From Ceratopteris richardii (Eukaryota > Streptophyta > Polypodiopsida > Polypodiales > Pteridaceae): DNA of 64,000 nucleotides. A program made the translations under genes and the position numbers. Position 1 is the stretch's first letter. Each line of letters opens with the position of its first letter. Positions 10,905 to 20,940 of the stretch are shown piece by piece. The stretch covers positions 85,329,342 to 85,393,341 of the forward strand of contig CM035407.1 in NCBI GenBank assembly GCA_020310875.1, read 5' to 3'. The notes beneath the pieces are model-generated. The model had not been told where the DNA came from and ran no database searches. It worked only from the letters and a program-made list of their open reading frames with translations.

Positions 10905-12027
10905 ACGTGTGTGCAGGTTAAAGAAGGCATTATATGGTTTAAAGCAAGCACCACGTGCTTGGTATGAGAAGATACATGCCTATCTGATTGCACATGGTTT
11001 TGAGAACAGTCCAATGGAAAGCACCTTATATGTTAAGCGTGCTAATGATGTGGTTCTAATCATTGTTGTCTATGTTGACGACATGCTGTTCACTGGTCCT
11101 ATTGAGAAGCATATTGCTGTTTTTAAGGCTGATTTGCATGGCTCATTTGAGATGTTTGATTTGGGGCATTTGCATCACTATTTGGGCATTCAATTTATGC
11201 AAGTTGATGGTGGAATGGCTTTGTGTCAAGCGAAATATATTGACACATTATTGCAGCATTTTGGCCTTGAAGACTGTAAGCCTATTGCCACTCCTATGGA
11301 GACAGGTTTATGATTGAGTCTTCATGATGTTGGAGATGCATTTGATGATGTTCTCTATCAGCAGGCTGTTGGATGCTTCATTTACTTATGCATTACTCGG
11401 CCAGATATTTAGTTTGATGTCTCACATATGAGCAAGTTTATGCATTGCCCAGGAGTCAAGCATTGCCAGGCAGTTAATCGCATCTTCCGCTATTTGAGTG
11501 GTACTCGACTACTTAGGTTGTTTTATCCCAAGGGGGGATCACTACCGCCAAATTTGCATTCTTTTTCTAACTGTGGTTGGGCTGGTTGCTATAACACTCG
11601 TGTGTCCACTAGTGGCTTTTGCTTAATGCTTGGTAGCTCATGTATATGTTGGTTGAGTAAGAAGCAGCCTACTGTGGCCACTTCCAGTTGTGAGGCAGAG
11701 TATAGGGTAGCTTTCACAGCGACTGTTGAGTGTCTGTGGCTCAAACGCCTTATGGCTGATTTGGGTGTTGGTCAAATTTCTGCCACCACCATCTTCACTG
11801 ACAGTCAGAGCGCATTGGCAGTTGTGAGGAACCCTGTGTTCCATGCTCGCACTAAGCACATCGAGGTGCATTATCACTATGTCAAGGAGAGGTTCTCTAC
11901 TGGGGAGATCAGCTTGGCACATGTGCCCACACAGAAGAACATTGCAAACCTTTTCACGAAGGCTCTACCTAGGGAGAAGTTTGAAGCTTTCTGCAAAGCT
12001 TTGGGCTTACTTCCTTTCATGGAGTGA
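10905..12027 (+). pseudogene. copia-A 3' half: RT (partial) and RNase H
   Basis: Begins abruptly inside reverse transcriptase at V-C-R-L-K-K-A-L-Y-G-L-K-Q-A-P, then the catalytic YVDDMLFTG, LGHLHHYLGIQF, and RNase H (STSGFCLMLGSSCICWLSKK, CEAEYRVAFTATVECLW, TDSQSALAVVRNPVFHARTK, NLFTKALPREKFEAF) to a natural end at 12027. Two in-frame stops: TGA at 11311-11313 and TAG at 11410-11412. It lacks gag, protease, integrase and the first part of RT. The missing 5' part, ending at the very next codon or so, is at 23133-26256 in opposite orientation. Confidence 0.92.
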
Positions 12028-12090
12028 TTTCCACATAGCTTGGCACTTCCTTATACATGAGTGCTAGCTCCTTGTTCACCGCATCACTCC

Positions 12091-12101
12091 TAGGGGGGAT
12101 T
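12091..12101 (+). other. polypurine tract of copia-A
   Basis: TAGGGGGGATT directly before the TG of the LTR, 64 bases after the stop codon. Confidence 0.8.
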
Positions 12102-12329
12102 TGTTGATATATTTAGGTAGTGATGTGTGTGAACACACTAGGACCGCCAGGGCAATTTTTTCCCTCTTTAGGAGGTTCCCCCCCCCCCTTGTATATACGC
12201 CTATTGCCCTGATGGGCTACTTATCTTTGTACATTCTCTAGTAATACATTCAGTATTGTGTCTTGTGATCCAAGCTTCTTCTTCTTCCTTCTACTATTCG
12301 CGTGCTTTCGCAGACATCTAACTCCAACA
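12102..12329 (+). repeat. 3' LTR of copia-A
   Basis: 228 bp, TGTTGATAT...CCAACA. A TATA-like box (GTATATACG) lies at 12191-12199, after a run of 11 C. Only one copy of this LTR is in the window; the minus-strand copia-A copies end before their LTR or lack it. It interrupts an older copia gag fragment that continues at 12330. Confidence 0.85.
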
Positions 12330-12483
12330 AATCTTGGAAGGTTTTTTATCTTCGTAAAGATTCGCTAAAGTATCCCAAGATTCTTTTGAAGTCTTACATG
12401 CAGTGATATGAACCTCTATCAATTCATCACATGCGAGGAAAAGTTGGCCTAATTTTTGCTTGTCTTTTATATTCCATATATTC
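12330..12483 (-). pseudogene. copia gag (UBN2-type) fragment
   Basis: Reading the minus strand gives 51 open codons with a copia gag pattern: KQKLGQLFLACDELIEVHI followed by SKESWDTLANLYED, like the 'AKDAWDTLTTLYQ' segment of the copia-A gag. The fragment is cut at 12330 by the LTR end. It belongs to a different copia family from its neighbours. Confidence 0.65.
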
Positions 12484-13143
12484 CAAGATCGGTGTTCAAT
12501 GTGGATGAGGCCACGTGCAATTTATTTTGACCCTGATCACGTGGATCCATTTGATGCCATCGAAAACATGATAAAAAAGATTTGATTGTATATGCCCGCT
12601 ATCTGGAACAAATCTCGTAGAGAATGAAATGCAAGAGATCAAATGCTAAGTCGTATTTTTTTCTCTAGCAATATTAATGTCAATATTGCCACCCATAAAA
12701 TATCAACGTACTAACGTAGTTTAAATGGTGACAGACCTGTGCTGAGCTGTAATATGCTGACAACTAGTTTCTTGTGATCGGATTCCAGCGAGCTGCGGAG
12801 CTCTAATATGATGACATCATCATTGATTTCATAGGTTCAATGGCTACACAACACGTGGTGCAGTAGCTTAACCTTTCTCTCTCGTGCGCTCTTTCTCTCT
12901 ATATATCTGTCTCTGCTAGGCAGAGACCTTTAGATCCTCAGAGTTACGGGGAGACCATGACCAGCTGCAGACATGTGTCTAGAGGCAGAAGGCAGAGAGT
13001 TTCTCTCTCTCTCTCTCTCTCTGTTGCACAGAAGAGAGGAATGATGCAATAGTTAGTTTCAACAGTCGGTGCTCTCTTGGCACACAGACGAGGCCTATGT
13101 CACTCTGGTCTTTCTAGCTCTTCGCTCTGTGTTTGACACAGAG
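12484..13143. promoter_or_regulatory. candidate promoter segment with G-boxes and TATA
   Basis: No transposon homology is visible. CACGTG occurs at 12512-12517, 12538-12543 and 12852-12857; a TATA-like CTATATATC is at 12900-12908; a CT microsatellite runs at about 12999-13021, as in many plant 5' leaders. Together these resemble a plant promoter and leader, but G-boxes and CT runs also occur by chance, and no transcript evidence exists here. Confidence 0.3.
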
Positions 13144-13437
13144 ATGATGAGTGATCTTGTTGCTCCTAAAGAGGAGGAGGAGCAGAACGTATACAGTGGG
13201 AGAATCTCTCTCTCTCTGTTGAGAAGACAGCTGCAAGAGGTCCAGCTTCAGGTGGAAGCTTTTGGTGGTACCAAGAGAAGTGTTCGCTTATCCCACTCGC
13301 TCTTTGAGGTGATGGCAAATGTGAGCAGCAGCTGGTTAATAGAGATGCTGCAGCACACACTGATGGACTACCAAATGCGTTGTGATGAAGCTATCAAAGC
13401 ACGTAGGGGTAGAGACCTGTGTTTAGCATGGATATGA
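13144..13437 (+). CDS. unrecognised small ORF (97 aa), uncertain
   Basis: ATG at 13144, following the promoter-like segment; an upstream ATG at 12958 opens a 30-odd-codon frame that stops before it. The product has an acidic stretch (KEEEEQ) near residue 10, a Leu/Gln-rich amphipathic segment (LSLLRRQLQEVQLQVEAF) and no domain I recognise. It could be an exon of a host gene, a captured fragment or chance. Composition differs from the AT-rich retroelements on both sides. Confidence 0.2.
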   Translation: MMSDLVAPKEEEEQNVYSGRISLSLLRRQLQEVQLQVEAFGGTKRSVRLSHSLFEVMANVSSSWLIEMLQHTLMDYQMRCDEAIKARRGRDLCLAWI

Positions 13438-13667
13438 TGAAGCACGTTGTGGCGACTGTTGAAGGCTTCATTTCTATCACCGTCTCTAAATTGTCATGTT
13501 ACCTTCGCCGCGAAGCTTGCAAAGGACAAAATTCGATGTGCTCTCTACCAAAACTCCTTTCCTAAAGCTTTCGTATACAGAGTCTGGCCGCCTAGCATCA
13601 GATGTTCAATAAGTTCCCCCTTCAGAAATGCCTCTCTGCACTCTCAAGGAACCTCAAGATGTGCGTA
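13438..13667. other. no recognisable gene
   Basis: Continuation of the non-repeat-looking segment up to the truncated end of the minus-strand copia-A copy. Nothing identified. Confidence 0.4.
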
Positions 13668-13739
13668 TCCTAGGAGTGATGCGCCGAACAAGTAGTTGGC
13701 ACCCATGTATAAGGAACTGCCAAGCTATGTGGAAATCAC

Positions 13740-14393
13740 TCCACGAAAGGAAGTAAGCCCAAAGCTTTGCAAAAAACTTCAAACTTCTCCCTAGGCAAAG
13801 CCTTCGTGAAAAGGTCTGCAATGTTCTCCTGTGTAGGCACATATGCCTAGCCGATCTCCCCAACAGAGAACCTCTTCGTGACATAATGATAATGCACCTC
13901 AATGTGCTTAGTGCAAGCATGGAACACAGGGTTCCTCGCAACTGTGAGTGTGCTCTGATCGTCAGTGAAGATGGTGGTGGCAGAAGACTGACCAACACTC
14001 AAATCAGCCATAAGGCACCTGAGCCACACACACTCAATAGTCGCTGTGAAAGCTACCCTATACTCAACTTCACAACTGGAAGTGGCCACAGTAGGTTGTT
14101 TCTTGCTCAACCAAGATATACATGAGCTACCAAGCATGAAGCAAAAGCCACTAGTGGACACACGAGTGTCATATCAACCAGCCCAGTCTTAGTAAAAAAA
14201 AAGCATGCAAATCTGGTGATAGTGATCCCCCCTTGGGATAAAACAACCCAAGTAGCAGAGTACCACTCAAGTAGCAAAAGATGCGCTTAACTGCCTGCCA
14301 ATGCTTGACACCTGGGCAATGCATAAACCTACACTCATATGTGAAACAACAAATTGAATATCTGGCTGAGTAATGCATAAGTAAATCAGGCAT
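13740..14393 (-). pseudogene. copia-A copy 2 RNase H
   Basis: Pieces in shifted frames: the RT end (SRFMHCPGVKHWQAVKRIF-like), then STSGFCFMLGSSCISWLSKK, SSCEVEYRVAFTATIEC, and TDDQSTLTVARNPVFHACTK, then TKRFSVGEIG. A frameshift near 14165 and others near 13850 and 14395 break it. The active-site TDSQ reads TDDQ here. Confidence 0.88.
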
Positions 14394-15420
14394 CCAACAA
14401 CCTAGAGGACAACATCAAATGCATCTCTAGCATCATGAAGACTCGATTGTAAGCCTATCTCCATACAAGTGGCAATAGGATTACAATCGTCAAGGCCAAA
14501 ACGCTTCAATAATGTTTCAATATATTTCGTTTGACACAAAGCCAATCCACCATCAAATTGCATAAAGTAAATGCCCAAATAGTGATGCAAATACCCCAAA
14601 TCAGACATCTCAAATGAGGCATGCAAATCAGCGTTAAAACCAGCAATATGATTCTTAATAAGACCAGTGAGAAACATGTTATCAACATAGAAAACAATGA
14701 TCAGAAGCACATCATTAGCATGCTTAACATATAAGGTGCTCTCAATTGCACTATTCTCAAAACCATGTGCAATCAGATAGGCATGTATCTTCTCATACCA
14801 AGCACTTGGTGCTTGCTTTAAACCATATAAAGCCTTCTTTAACCTGCACACTTGGTTTTCATGCCCTTTTTGCACAAAGCCACAGGGCTGAAAAACATAC
14901 GCTTCTTTATGTAAGTCACCATTCAAAAATGCAGTTTTAATGTCCAACTGATGTACATTCCAACCATGATGAGCTGCAAGTGCATAGATGCTCCGAACAG
15001 TAGTCATACGGCATGTAGGTGCAAAGGTCTCATCAAAATCAATGCCTCTTTCCTCTGCATAACCCTTTGCAACAAGCCTAACCTTATACCTGTCAACTGT
15101 ACCATTAGGTTTATGCTTCACCTTGTATACCCACTTAGTGCAAATGGCCTTCTTGCCAGGAGGCAAGTCACATAAGGACCAAGTACCATTCTCCATTATA
15201 GCATCATATTTAGATTGCATAACAATCATCCAATTTTCTGAATTTTGTGCTTCATCAAATGAAACACGCTCAGTCTCATCAAAGAGACTAGATGCAGCCA
15301 CGACATAGCAATTTGATGCAAAAGAGGCACTATGAGAGCCTGATCGAGTACGATATGACAGAGGTGCATCTAATTTGCTGTCACGCAAAGTCTACACCAA
15401 TCATTTTGGCATATTTCTTG
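14394..15420 (-). pseudogene. copia-A copy 2 reverse transcriptase
   Basis: A long open stretch of 328 codons with the RT core: NGTWSLCDLPPGKKAICTKW, YKVRLVAKGYAEERGIDFDE, HQLDIKTAFLNGDL, NQVCRLKKALYGLKQAP. The catalytic YVDD reads YVDN (FYVDNMFLTG), a substitution of the second catalytic Asp, so this copy would be inactive even without the frameshifts. Confidence 0.9.
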
Positions 15421-16435
15421 CCTCCTCAATATCAACTCTCTCATCAACAAGTGCATCATGTAAATCTGCATCAGAGATGGGATGATTTGCATCATCATAT
15501 GAAACCTGCAAAGGTTGAAAAGTTGCCTCATTAGGATCAACACTATACTATCCGCCTGTAAAAAGAGGAAGCAAAGTATCATACATGTCTTTCGAGCTAA
15601 CAGATGTCTCCTTAGTACATGAAAGCAATGGCTGAATAGCATCTTCCACAAAAACAACATCACGACTAACCAGAATGCATTTAGTCTATGGATGATACAA
15701 ACGATAGCCTTTACTTTCAGAACTTTTCCAACAAAAATAATTTTACTGCTTTATCATCCAATTTTCTACGATGTTGTTCAGGCACTAATGCATATGCAAA
15801 ACAACCAAAAACACACAGATGAGCAACAGATAGCTTGTGATCATGATAGACTGCAGTGCTTTAGTGGGACACGTGTTAAGTACATATGCTGCACACATGA
15901 CACCCTCAAGCCAGAAACTATGTGGTAAAGCCTGACTCTTGACCATACACCTCGCCATCTCCATGAGTGACCTATTCTTTCGTTCAGCAAATCCATTCTG
16001 TTGAGGTGTATACGACACTATACATTGGTGTTTTATCCCATGTTCAACCAAAAATTCATTAAAATATGAAGACATATATTCTCCCCCTCGATCACAACAG
16101 AGGGTGCACATTTTACATGCTGATAGATTTTCAATCAAAAACAAAAATTGTTTGAAGCACATGAACACTTGGGACTTTGCCTTCAATGGATATACCCATG
16201 CGTGCCTAGAAAAATCATCAATGAAAGTCACCAAGTAAAGATAATTTTTGAAAGAAGGTGTCTGCATAGGAGCACAGACCACTATGTACAAGCTATAATT
16301 TCTGAGTAGCCCGAACTGAACCATCTTTTGGAAATGAGGAATGCTACATTTTGCCCAAAAAACAGCCTTCACAAAAATGTTTTCCAAGTGCCTCAAAAAA
16401 CATTTCAGATTTCTGTAGGCGTTGCAAACTAGCAA
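15421..16435 (-). pseudogene. copia-A copy 2 integrase
   Basis: Integrase core in pieces: YLVTFIDDFSRHAWVYPLKA, LCCDRGGEYMSSYFNEFLVE and PQQNGFAERKNRSLMEMARC carry the D, D and E; a decayed C-terminal part follows (15420-15790). Frameshifts near 15785 and 15665, and stops near 15550 and 15690. Confidence 0.87.
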
Positions 16436-17060
16436 AATTCAGATGACCAAAGCGTGCATGCCAAAGCTTTGCATCTGAATTAGCGTGAGAATCATGTATT
16501 GCACATGCTGAATCATTCACAAATCTTTCATAGTCTATGAGTTTATACAACCCACAACATAAAATGCCAGACGCAATAATCACATCGCCATTTGACAGAT
16601 CATGAACTATACACCTGTCATCAACAAATTTCATAACCAAGCCAATCTTGGCTAACACAGAAACTGATAACAAGTTTTTCTTGATCCCTGGCACAAACAA
16701 AGCATCTGACAAAGTGAAAGAACTACCATCAGTAGTAGTCAAAATGATCTTACCAACTCCCATAATAGGATAAGAGGAGTTGTTGGTGCATGTAATAGTA
16801 TTCCCTGTAGGGGCAGGCTCGAGTGAAGAGAAGAAACTACGCTGCGAGGTAATACGTTGGTCGCCCCACTGTCAAAGTACCAAACATGTGAGTCTACTGT
16901 AGACATGCAATGCTCATGAGAAGATGGGTCAAAACTACAAAGAGTAGTAAACGCCCATTCTTCTTCCAATAGAAGATTAGCGGACTCTATTTTTGGTGTA
17001 GAGGCCTCTCCAACAACCATTCCAGCCTCTTTCTTCTTTGCCTCTTTAGCAGCCAGTTTT
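16344..17060 (-). pseudogene. copia-A copy 2 protease and GAG-pre-integrase
   Basis: Protease region: WYFDSGATNVLPRS holds the D-S-G motif (same region as 25211 in copy 1). Then VGKIILTTTDGSSFTLSDAL, PGIKKNLLSVSVLAKIG, and the pre-integrase motif LWHARFGHLNFASLQ...CEGCFLGKM. A frameshift lies near 16740-16765. Confidence 0.87.
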
Positions 17061-17695
17061 GGACAATTCTTTATATATGATCATTTCCTTTACAGTACTT
17101 GCAAAACAATTTCTGCTTTTCTGATTTCTTTTCATCTTTGTCTTCCCTCTTCGATTGTGTAGAATTAGCAGATTTTTGCTTACTAGTTGAAGAGCTCCAT
17201 TTTCCTTTGCCCTTCTTACTAGCTAGGAAAGCTTGATCTGCAACTCGCATAATGGACCTGTTCTGCCTAGACTGATCTTCCTGCAACAGAATAGAGACTA
17301 ACTCCTCAAATGACAAGGCATTTGGATTGCCTTTCATCATCAACCGAAGAGTAGAAGCAAAACTCTGATATGAATCAAGAAGACCATTTAGAATGGTCTG
17401 CACAAGTGAGCTATCTGGTATAACCTCATCAACATAAATCAACTGTTCCTTCAAGTCTTTGATCTTTGTTAGGAAATTGTCCATAGAATCACTTTCATTC
17501 ATGTGCTCACTCTCCAACTGTTTTCAGAGGTAAGCAACACGAGCCTCATTCCTAGTTTGGTACAATGTGGTAAGTGTATCCCAAGCATGAGCAAAATGTG
17601 AGGAATAATGGCATGTTTGACAGACAAAGATATCAATGCATGTGTCTGGGCATCTCTGCCATCCCAACAAATTTTCTCTGTAGTAGGTGCAGCAG
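17061..17695 (-). pseudogene. copia-A copy 2 gag (3' part)
   Basis: Gag C-terminal half: NFLTKIKDLKEQLIYVDEVI, LLDSYQSFASTLRLMMKGNP, SFEELVSILLQEDQSRQNRS, and the start of a CCHC knuckle (FCKYCKGNDHI). It is cut at 17695 by the LTR of the pol-less element. Compare 25372-26256, where the same gag continues to its start codon. Confidence 0.88.
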
Positions 17696-18369
17696 TGTTG
17701 AGGGCTTCTTATGTAAAGAGGGATTTGAGTGTTTGTAGGAGAAAAGGGAAAGATAAGAAGAAAGATACACACTGGAAGCCTCTGTCGATTGATTATAAGA
17801 AGACAAATACAATGGTGATGCATAATACAATCCAATGCTTTTGTGCAAAATCCCACTGAGTGCACAATCACAAAATACAAAATACCCAAGGGTCTTGTTG
17901 CTTCCGGCCTTCTCTGCACTAGACCTGCACCAGACCTCCACCTTCTCCAAGCCTGCACTTGTGCACACCTTGCACCAAGCTTCCAGTAAAGGGGAGGGAT
18001 GGACACCTTCTATCGGCACACCCACAGCTCCAATGGGACCTTGGGATCTTTGGTTGTAAGCTTAGCACTTCTTTGCACACTTCTTAGTCACTCTTCATGC
18101 ACATGTTGCACTTCACTTCTCTGCGTCACACACTGTGTGTCTCTTGCACTTCTCTCTCTTTCTTAGTTTAGCCTATGCTTACCTTGCTTAGTCCCTCAAG
18201 AATAATGCCTTGCCTTGATTTGAGTGTCGGTTCACGTATACTTTGCCCATGTTGACTTTGACCTTGACCTTGTTGACTTTGACTATTTGATTTTGAGCCT
18301 TTTGAATTTGACTATGGTTGACAATGACTATGGTTGAATTTGACCAATATGACTTTTATGGGCTCAACA
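17696..18369 (-). repeat. 3' LTR of pol-less gag element
   Basis: 674 bp; on the plus strand TGTTGAGGGC...GGCTCAACA, so TG...CA with a TGTTG/CAACA inverted end. The left 300 bases match 22839-23131 and about 18035-18235 matches 10691-10898 in reverse. Confidence 0.85.
18252..18344 (+). promoter_or_regulatory. cluster of eight TTGAC (W-box core) motifs in LTR U3
   Basis: Eight TTGAC cores in 93 bases, seven of them followed by C or T (the W-box TTGACY recognised by plant WRKY factors). They lie in the U3 part of the LTR, at the upstream end in the element's own orientation. Regulatory role is inferred. Confidence 0.5.
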
Positions 18370-18384
18370 GTTTCCTACCACCTA
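18370..18384 (-). other. probable polypurine tract
   Basis: On the minus strand the bases before the LTR read TTAGGTGGTAGGAAAC, purine-rich with two T/C interruptions. Confidence 0.55.
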
Positions 18385-19980
18385 ATGTGCTCTCCGTCTC
18401 GGAGAGATACAACCAAAACTCTGAGCATATATGACACCATGATTCTTGTGCTGCAAAATCTTCAAAAGGACACCTGAACAGCTACCAAGTCCACTAGAAG
18501 TAGGAGAGAACAAACACGAGAGAAGAACCCAAAAGTGGAATTTTTGCATGGAAAAGCAAAGGAGGGCAATGGGAGGGTAGAAAGGAGAGGGAAGGGAGGG
18601 CTGAGGGGGTTGAGATGGAGATGTCAGGGAGGGGTAAGGATGGGGCTGGCAGAAGGGTAAAGGGAGGGTGAGGGAGTAGGAGCATGGGTCTAGAGAGGGT
18701 CGAAATGATAAAACATGAGAGCTAGAGAGGGTGCATATGGGAAAGTATAAAACATATGGCAAGATAAAGTGAGAATAGACCATGTGGACCATTTGTAGAA
18801 TTAAAAATACGAGAGAAATGTGCTCAAAAGATGTGGGTTTTGACCAAAACTCAGAGAAACGTTGGGACTTCAGAAAAACAAAGCCAAAAAATGAGTCGAG
18901 AGGTGCCAAAATACATGAAAATGACCCCAATTTTGAAAAACATGGCCATCCAAGGCACGATCTAGAACCAAAAGCATTGGTCCATTAAAATTTAAAAAAA
19001 AATATATATTTTTTAATTATTTATAAAAAAAGAAAATGGTTCCTCCTTTTTTTTTTTCTTTTTGAACGCATGGGTTTGGATAAAGCTTAACTAAAAATAA
19101 AAATAAAATAAAATTAAAGAAAAGAAAAATAAAAATAACTAAATAAATAAATAAAATTAAAAAACATATAAAAATGAAATAAAAGAATCTGGGGTCGGGG
19201 GGTAGAGAAAAAAATAAATAAAAATAAAATAATTAAAGTAAACAATAATAAAATAAATAAAATAAAATAAAAAAATAATAATCGGGGGGGACGGGGGAGG
19301 GGAGAGAGAGAGAGAGAGGGTTTTTTTTTTTGAATTTTTCTTTCCCTCTCTTTTTTATTAAATTTTGGAAAAAATCCATGGGGACCCCTCCCTTTTTTTT
19401 GGGTGAAAATATTCAAAAATTGGAGAAAAATCCCAAAAAAATCCAAAAAAATACCAAAAAAATCCAAACAAATTCTCAAAAACTTCCTACAGGTTTAGGC
19501 CAATTTCCTCACTCAAAAACACAGAGAGATTCCTTTATTCCTCCAATTTGGCAAGAAAATGACATTTGTAAAAGATGAAAAATGCTAGAAAAATTCCCAA
19601 AAATTTCCAAAAATTGTACTTATGCAAAGGGCTATGAAAGGGTTGCTAAATTTGCTAAAAACCCAAAGAACAAGCATGAAGATGGAGAAAAACTAATAAA
19701 ACTTGAGCAAAATGAAATGAGAAGGCTATGTACAACCTGGACAGATTTTGCAAGTTCCAAGTGATCCATAAATCTTCAGTTGTGTTGATGATAGGCCTTG
19801 AGCCTTGATATGTTGACTAAGAGAAACTCCTCCATGATCTCCAATTGTACTGCACTTCATTTGTTTTGTCTTCTTTTCAGGTGTACTAACCATGTGTTAG
19901 GGCCACCCTAAATCCTTCCTTAAAATATTCTATCCTGCACCTTTTGTATCTTTGTTTTAGCTACTTTATGATTTTAATCT
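18385..19980. other. non-coding, purine- and A-rich internal region
   Basis: No coding homology. Contains G-rich purine runs at 18540-18700 (many GGGAGGG, GGGGTAAGG-like blocks), an A-rich tract with AAATAAA and AAAATAAAAT repeats at about 18985-19280, two runs of six to seven G near 19195 and 19285, and A-rich CCAAAAAAAT repeats at 19420-19470. Open frames here are low-complexity. Confidence 0.6.
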
Positions 19981-20493
19981 TCAAAATTTCATTTTTACTA
20001 GTCCAACTTCTTCTTCATCCACTAGAACCCTCTCTTTCCGAAGACTTGCAAGTACTCCTTCCACATCCTTGTAAAGCCCTGCACTTACTATCATAAAAAT
20101 TGACATAACAGATGATATCCATACCAGTATCCATAACAAACTAGCCCTTGATATAGGATTTGAAGTAGCTTCATCACAGCTATACTTAAGGGCTTTTCTT
20201 TTCTTCTCTCTTCTATGGCCTTTGACTGAGACTGTCTCACTCGAATCAGTAACCTGAATGATGGCCTCTTTTTCTTCATATGCTTCCTCTCTACTTGAGT
20301 TTGGAAAAATTCCATAGCAGGAGGATGGGTCTTCTGCATGGAGCCAAGCCAACATGTTTTCTTCTTCATATAAATTTGCTTCTTCAAATAGATCTGCTTC
20401 TGGTTTGTCCAACAATTCTTCTTCCATACAAATACCAATTGTTTGCATCATGCTAGTATGTCTCTGATTGTCTGGTCCTTCTTCTAAAAATAT
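19981..20493 (-). pseudogene. acidic ORF with one transmembrane segment, after protease
   Basis: In the same frame as the protease, separated by a TAG at 20494-20496. About 170 codons: an acidic N-terminal part (EEELLDKPEADLFEEANLYE), a basic patch (GHRREKKRKALK) and a hydrophobic segment of about 22 residues (LLWILVWISSVMSIFMIVSA) near residues 104-127 counted from the Met at 20451, then a charged tail. It fits a single-pass membrane protein. I do not recognise the family. Its position after protease could be env-like, but the segment is short and may be a remnant. Confidence 0.4.
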
Positions 20494-20940
20494 CTACTGC
20501 AACTCTTTTCCCTCATGCTTTACCCACATTGTGTCCTTGCCCCAGTCATGCAGCACATTGGCATGCCTTAACCAAGGTCTCCCAATTAACAAGGCGAAAC
20601 TTCCTTCTACCTACGACAGCCTTAAAACAACAAAATCCAAGTTAAAGATGGTACCTTGTATCTTGACTGGGACTCCAGGGACCACTCCCATAGGCTTTAC
20701 TATGCTTTGGTCTGCCAGTGTTACAATGAAGTTGGCAGGTCTTGAAGGGTGTAGTCCAATCTTTTTCATGGTATGTTCAGGCATCAAGTTAATGCCAGAA
20801 CCACCATCTACAATAACTCCTTGAAACTCATGACCTTTGATAGAGACAGTTAGTCCAAGGCTCTTATAATCAGTGAGGGGTGCTTCCCCTACAATTTTAT
20901 CTTTATGCATAACAGTAGCCTATGCCACTAAACTTGTTGT
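20494..20940 (-). pseudogene. retropepsin domain of pol-less element
   Basis: Aspartic protease: VIVDGGSGINLMPEHTMKKI has D-G-G in place of the usual D-S/T-G, followed by ADQSIVKPMGVVPGVPVKIQ, FNLDFVVLRL and, after a TAG at 20611-20613, FALLIGRPWLRHANVLHDWG. D-G-G is found in the protease-like domain of other plant gag proteins. Another TAG at 20920-20922 precedes it. It would cleave gag if active. Confidence 0.8.

Larger units (their letters stand above)
13668..17695 (-). mobile_element. copia-A copy 2, both ends truncated
   Basis: A minus-strand copia element from gag (cut at 17695 by another LTR) to just past RNase H. The 3' flank matches 12028-12095 down to CTCCTAGGAGTGATG and then stops, before the polypurine tract and LTR. 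It serves as the intact reference for how copia-A reads across the breakpoints at 10.9 and 23.13 kb. Many stops and frameshifts. Confidence 0.9.

Noticed and set aside
13069-13143. Extended N-terminus of the small ORF from an upstream GTG
   Set aside because: No reason to use a non-ATG start in a plant gene; the first in-frame ATG is 13144.
18382-18930. 182-codon minus-strand frame rich in Pro, Ser and Leu
   Set aside because: Low-complexity translation of purine runs, no domain, in the non-coding 3' part of the pol-less element.
19114-19479. Phe/Leu-rich frame resembling a membrane protein
   Set aside because: Arises from A-rich low-complexity DNA.
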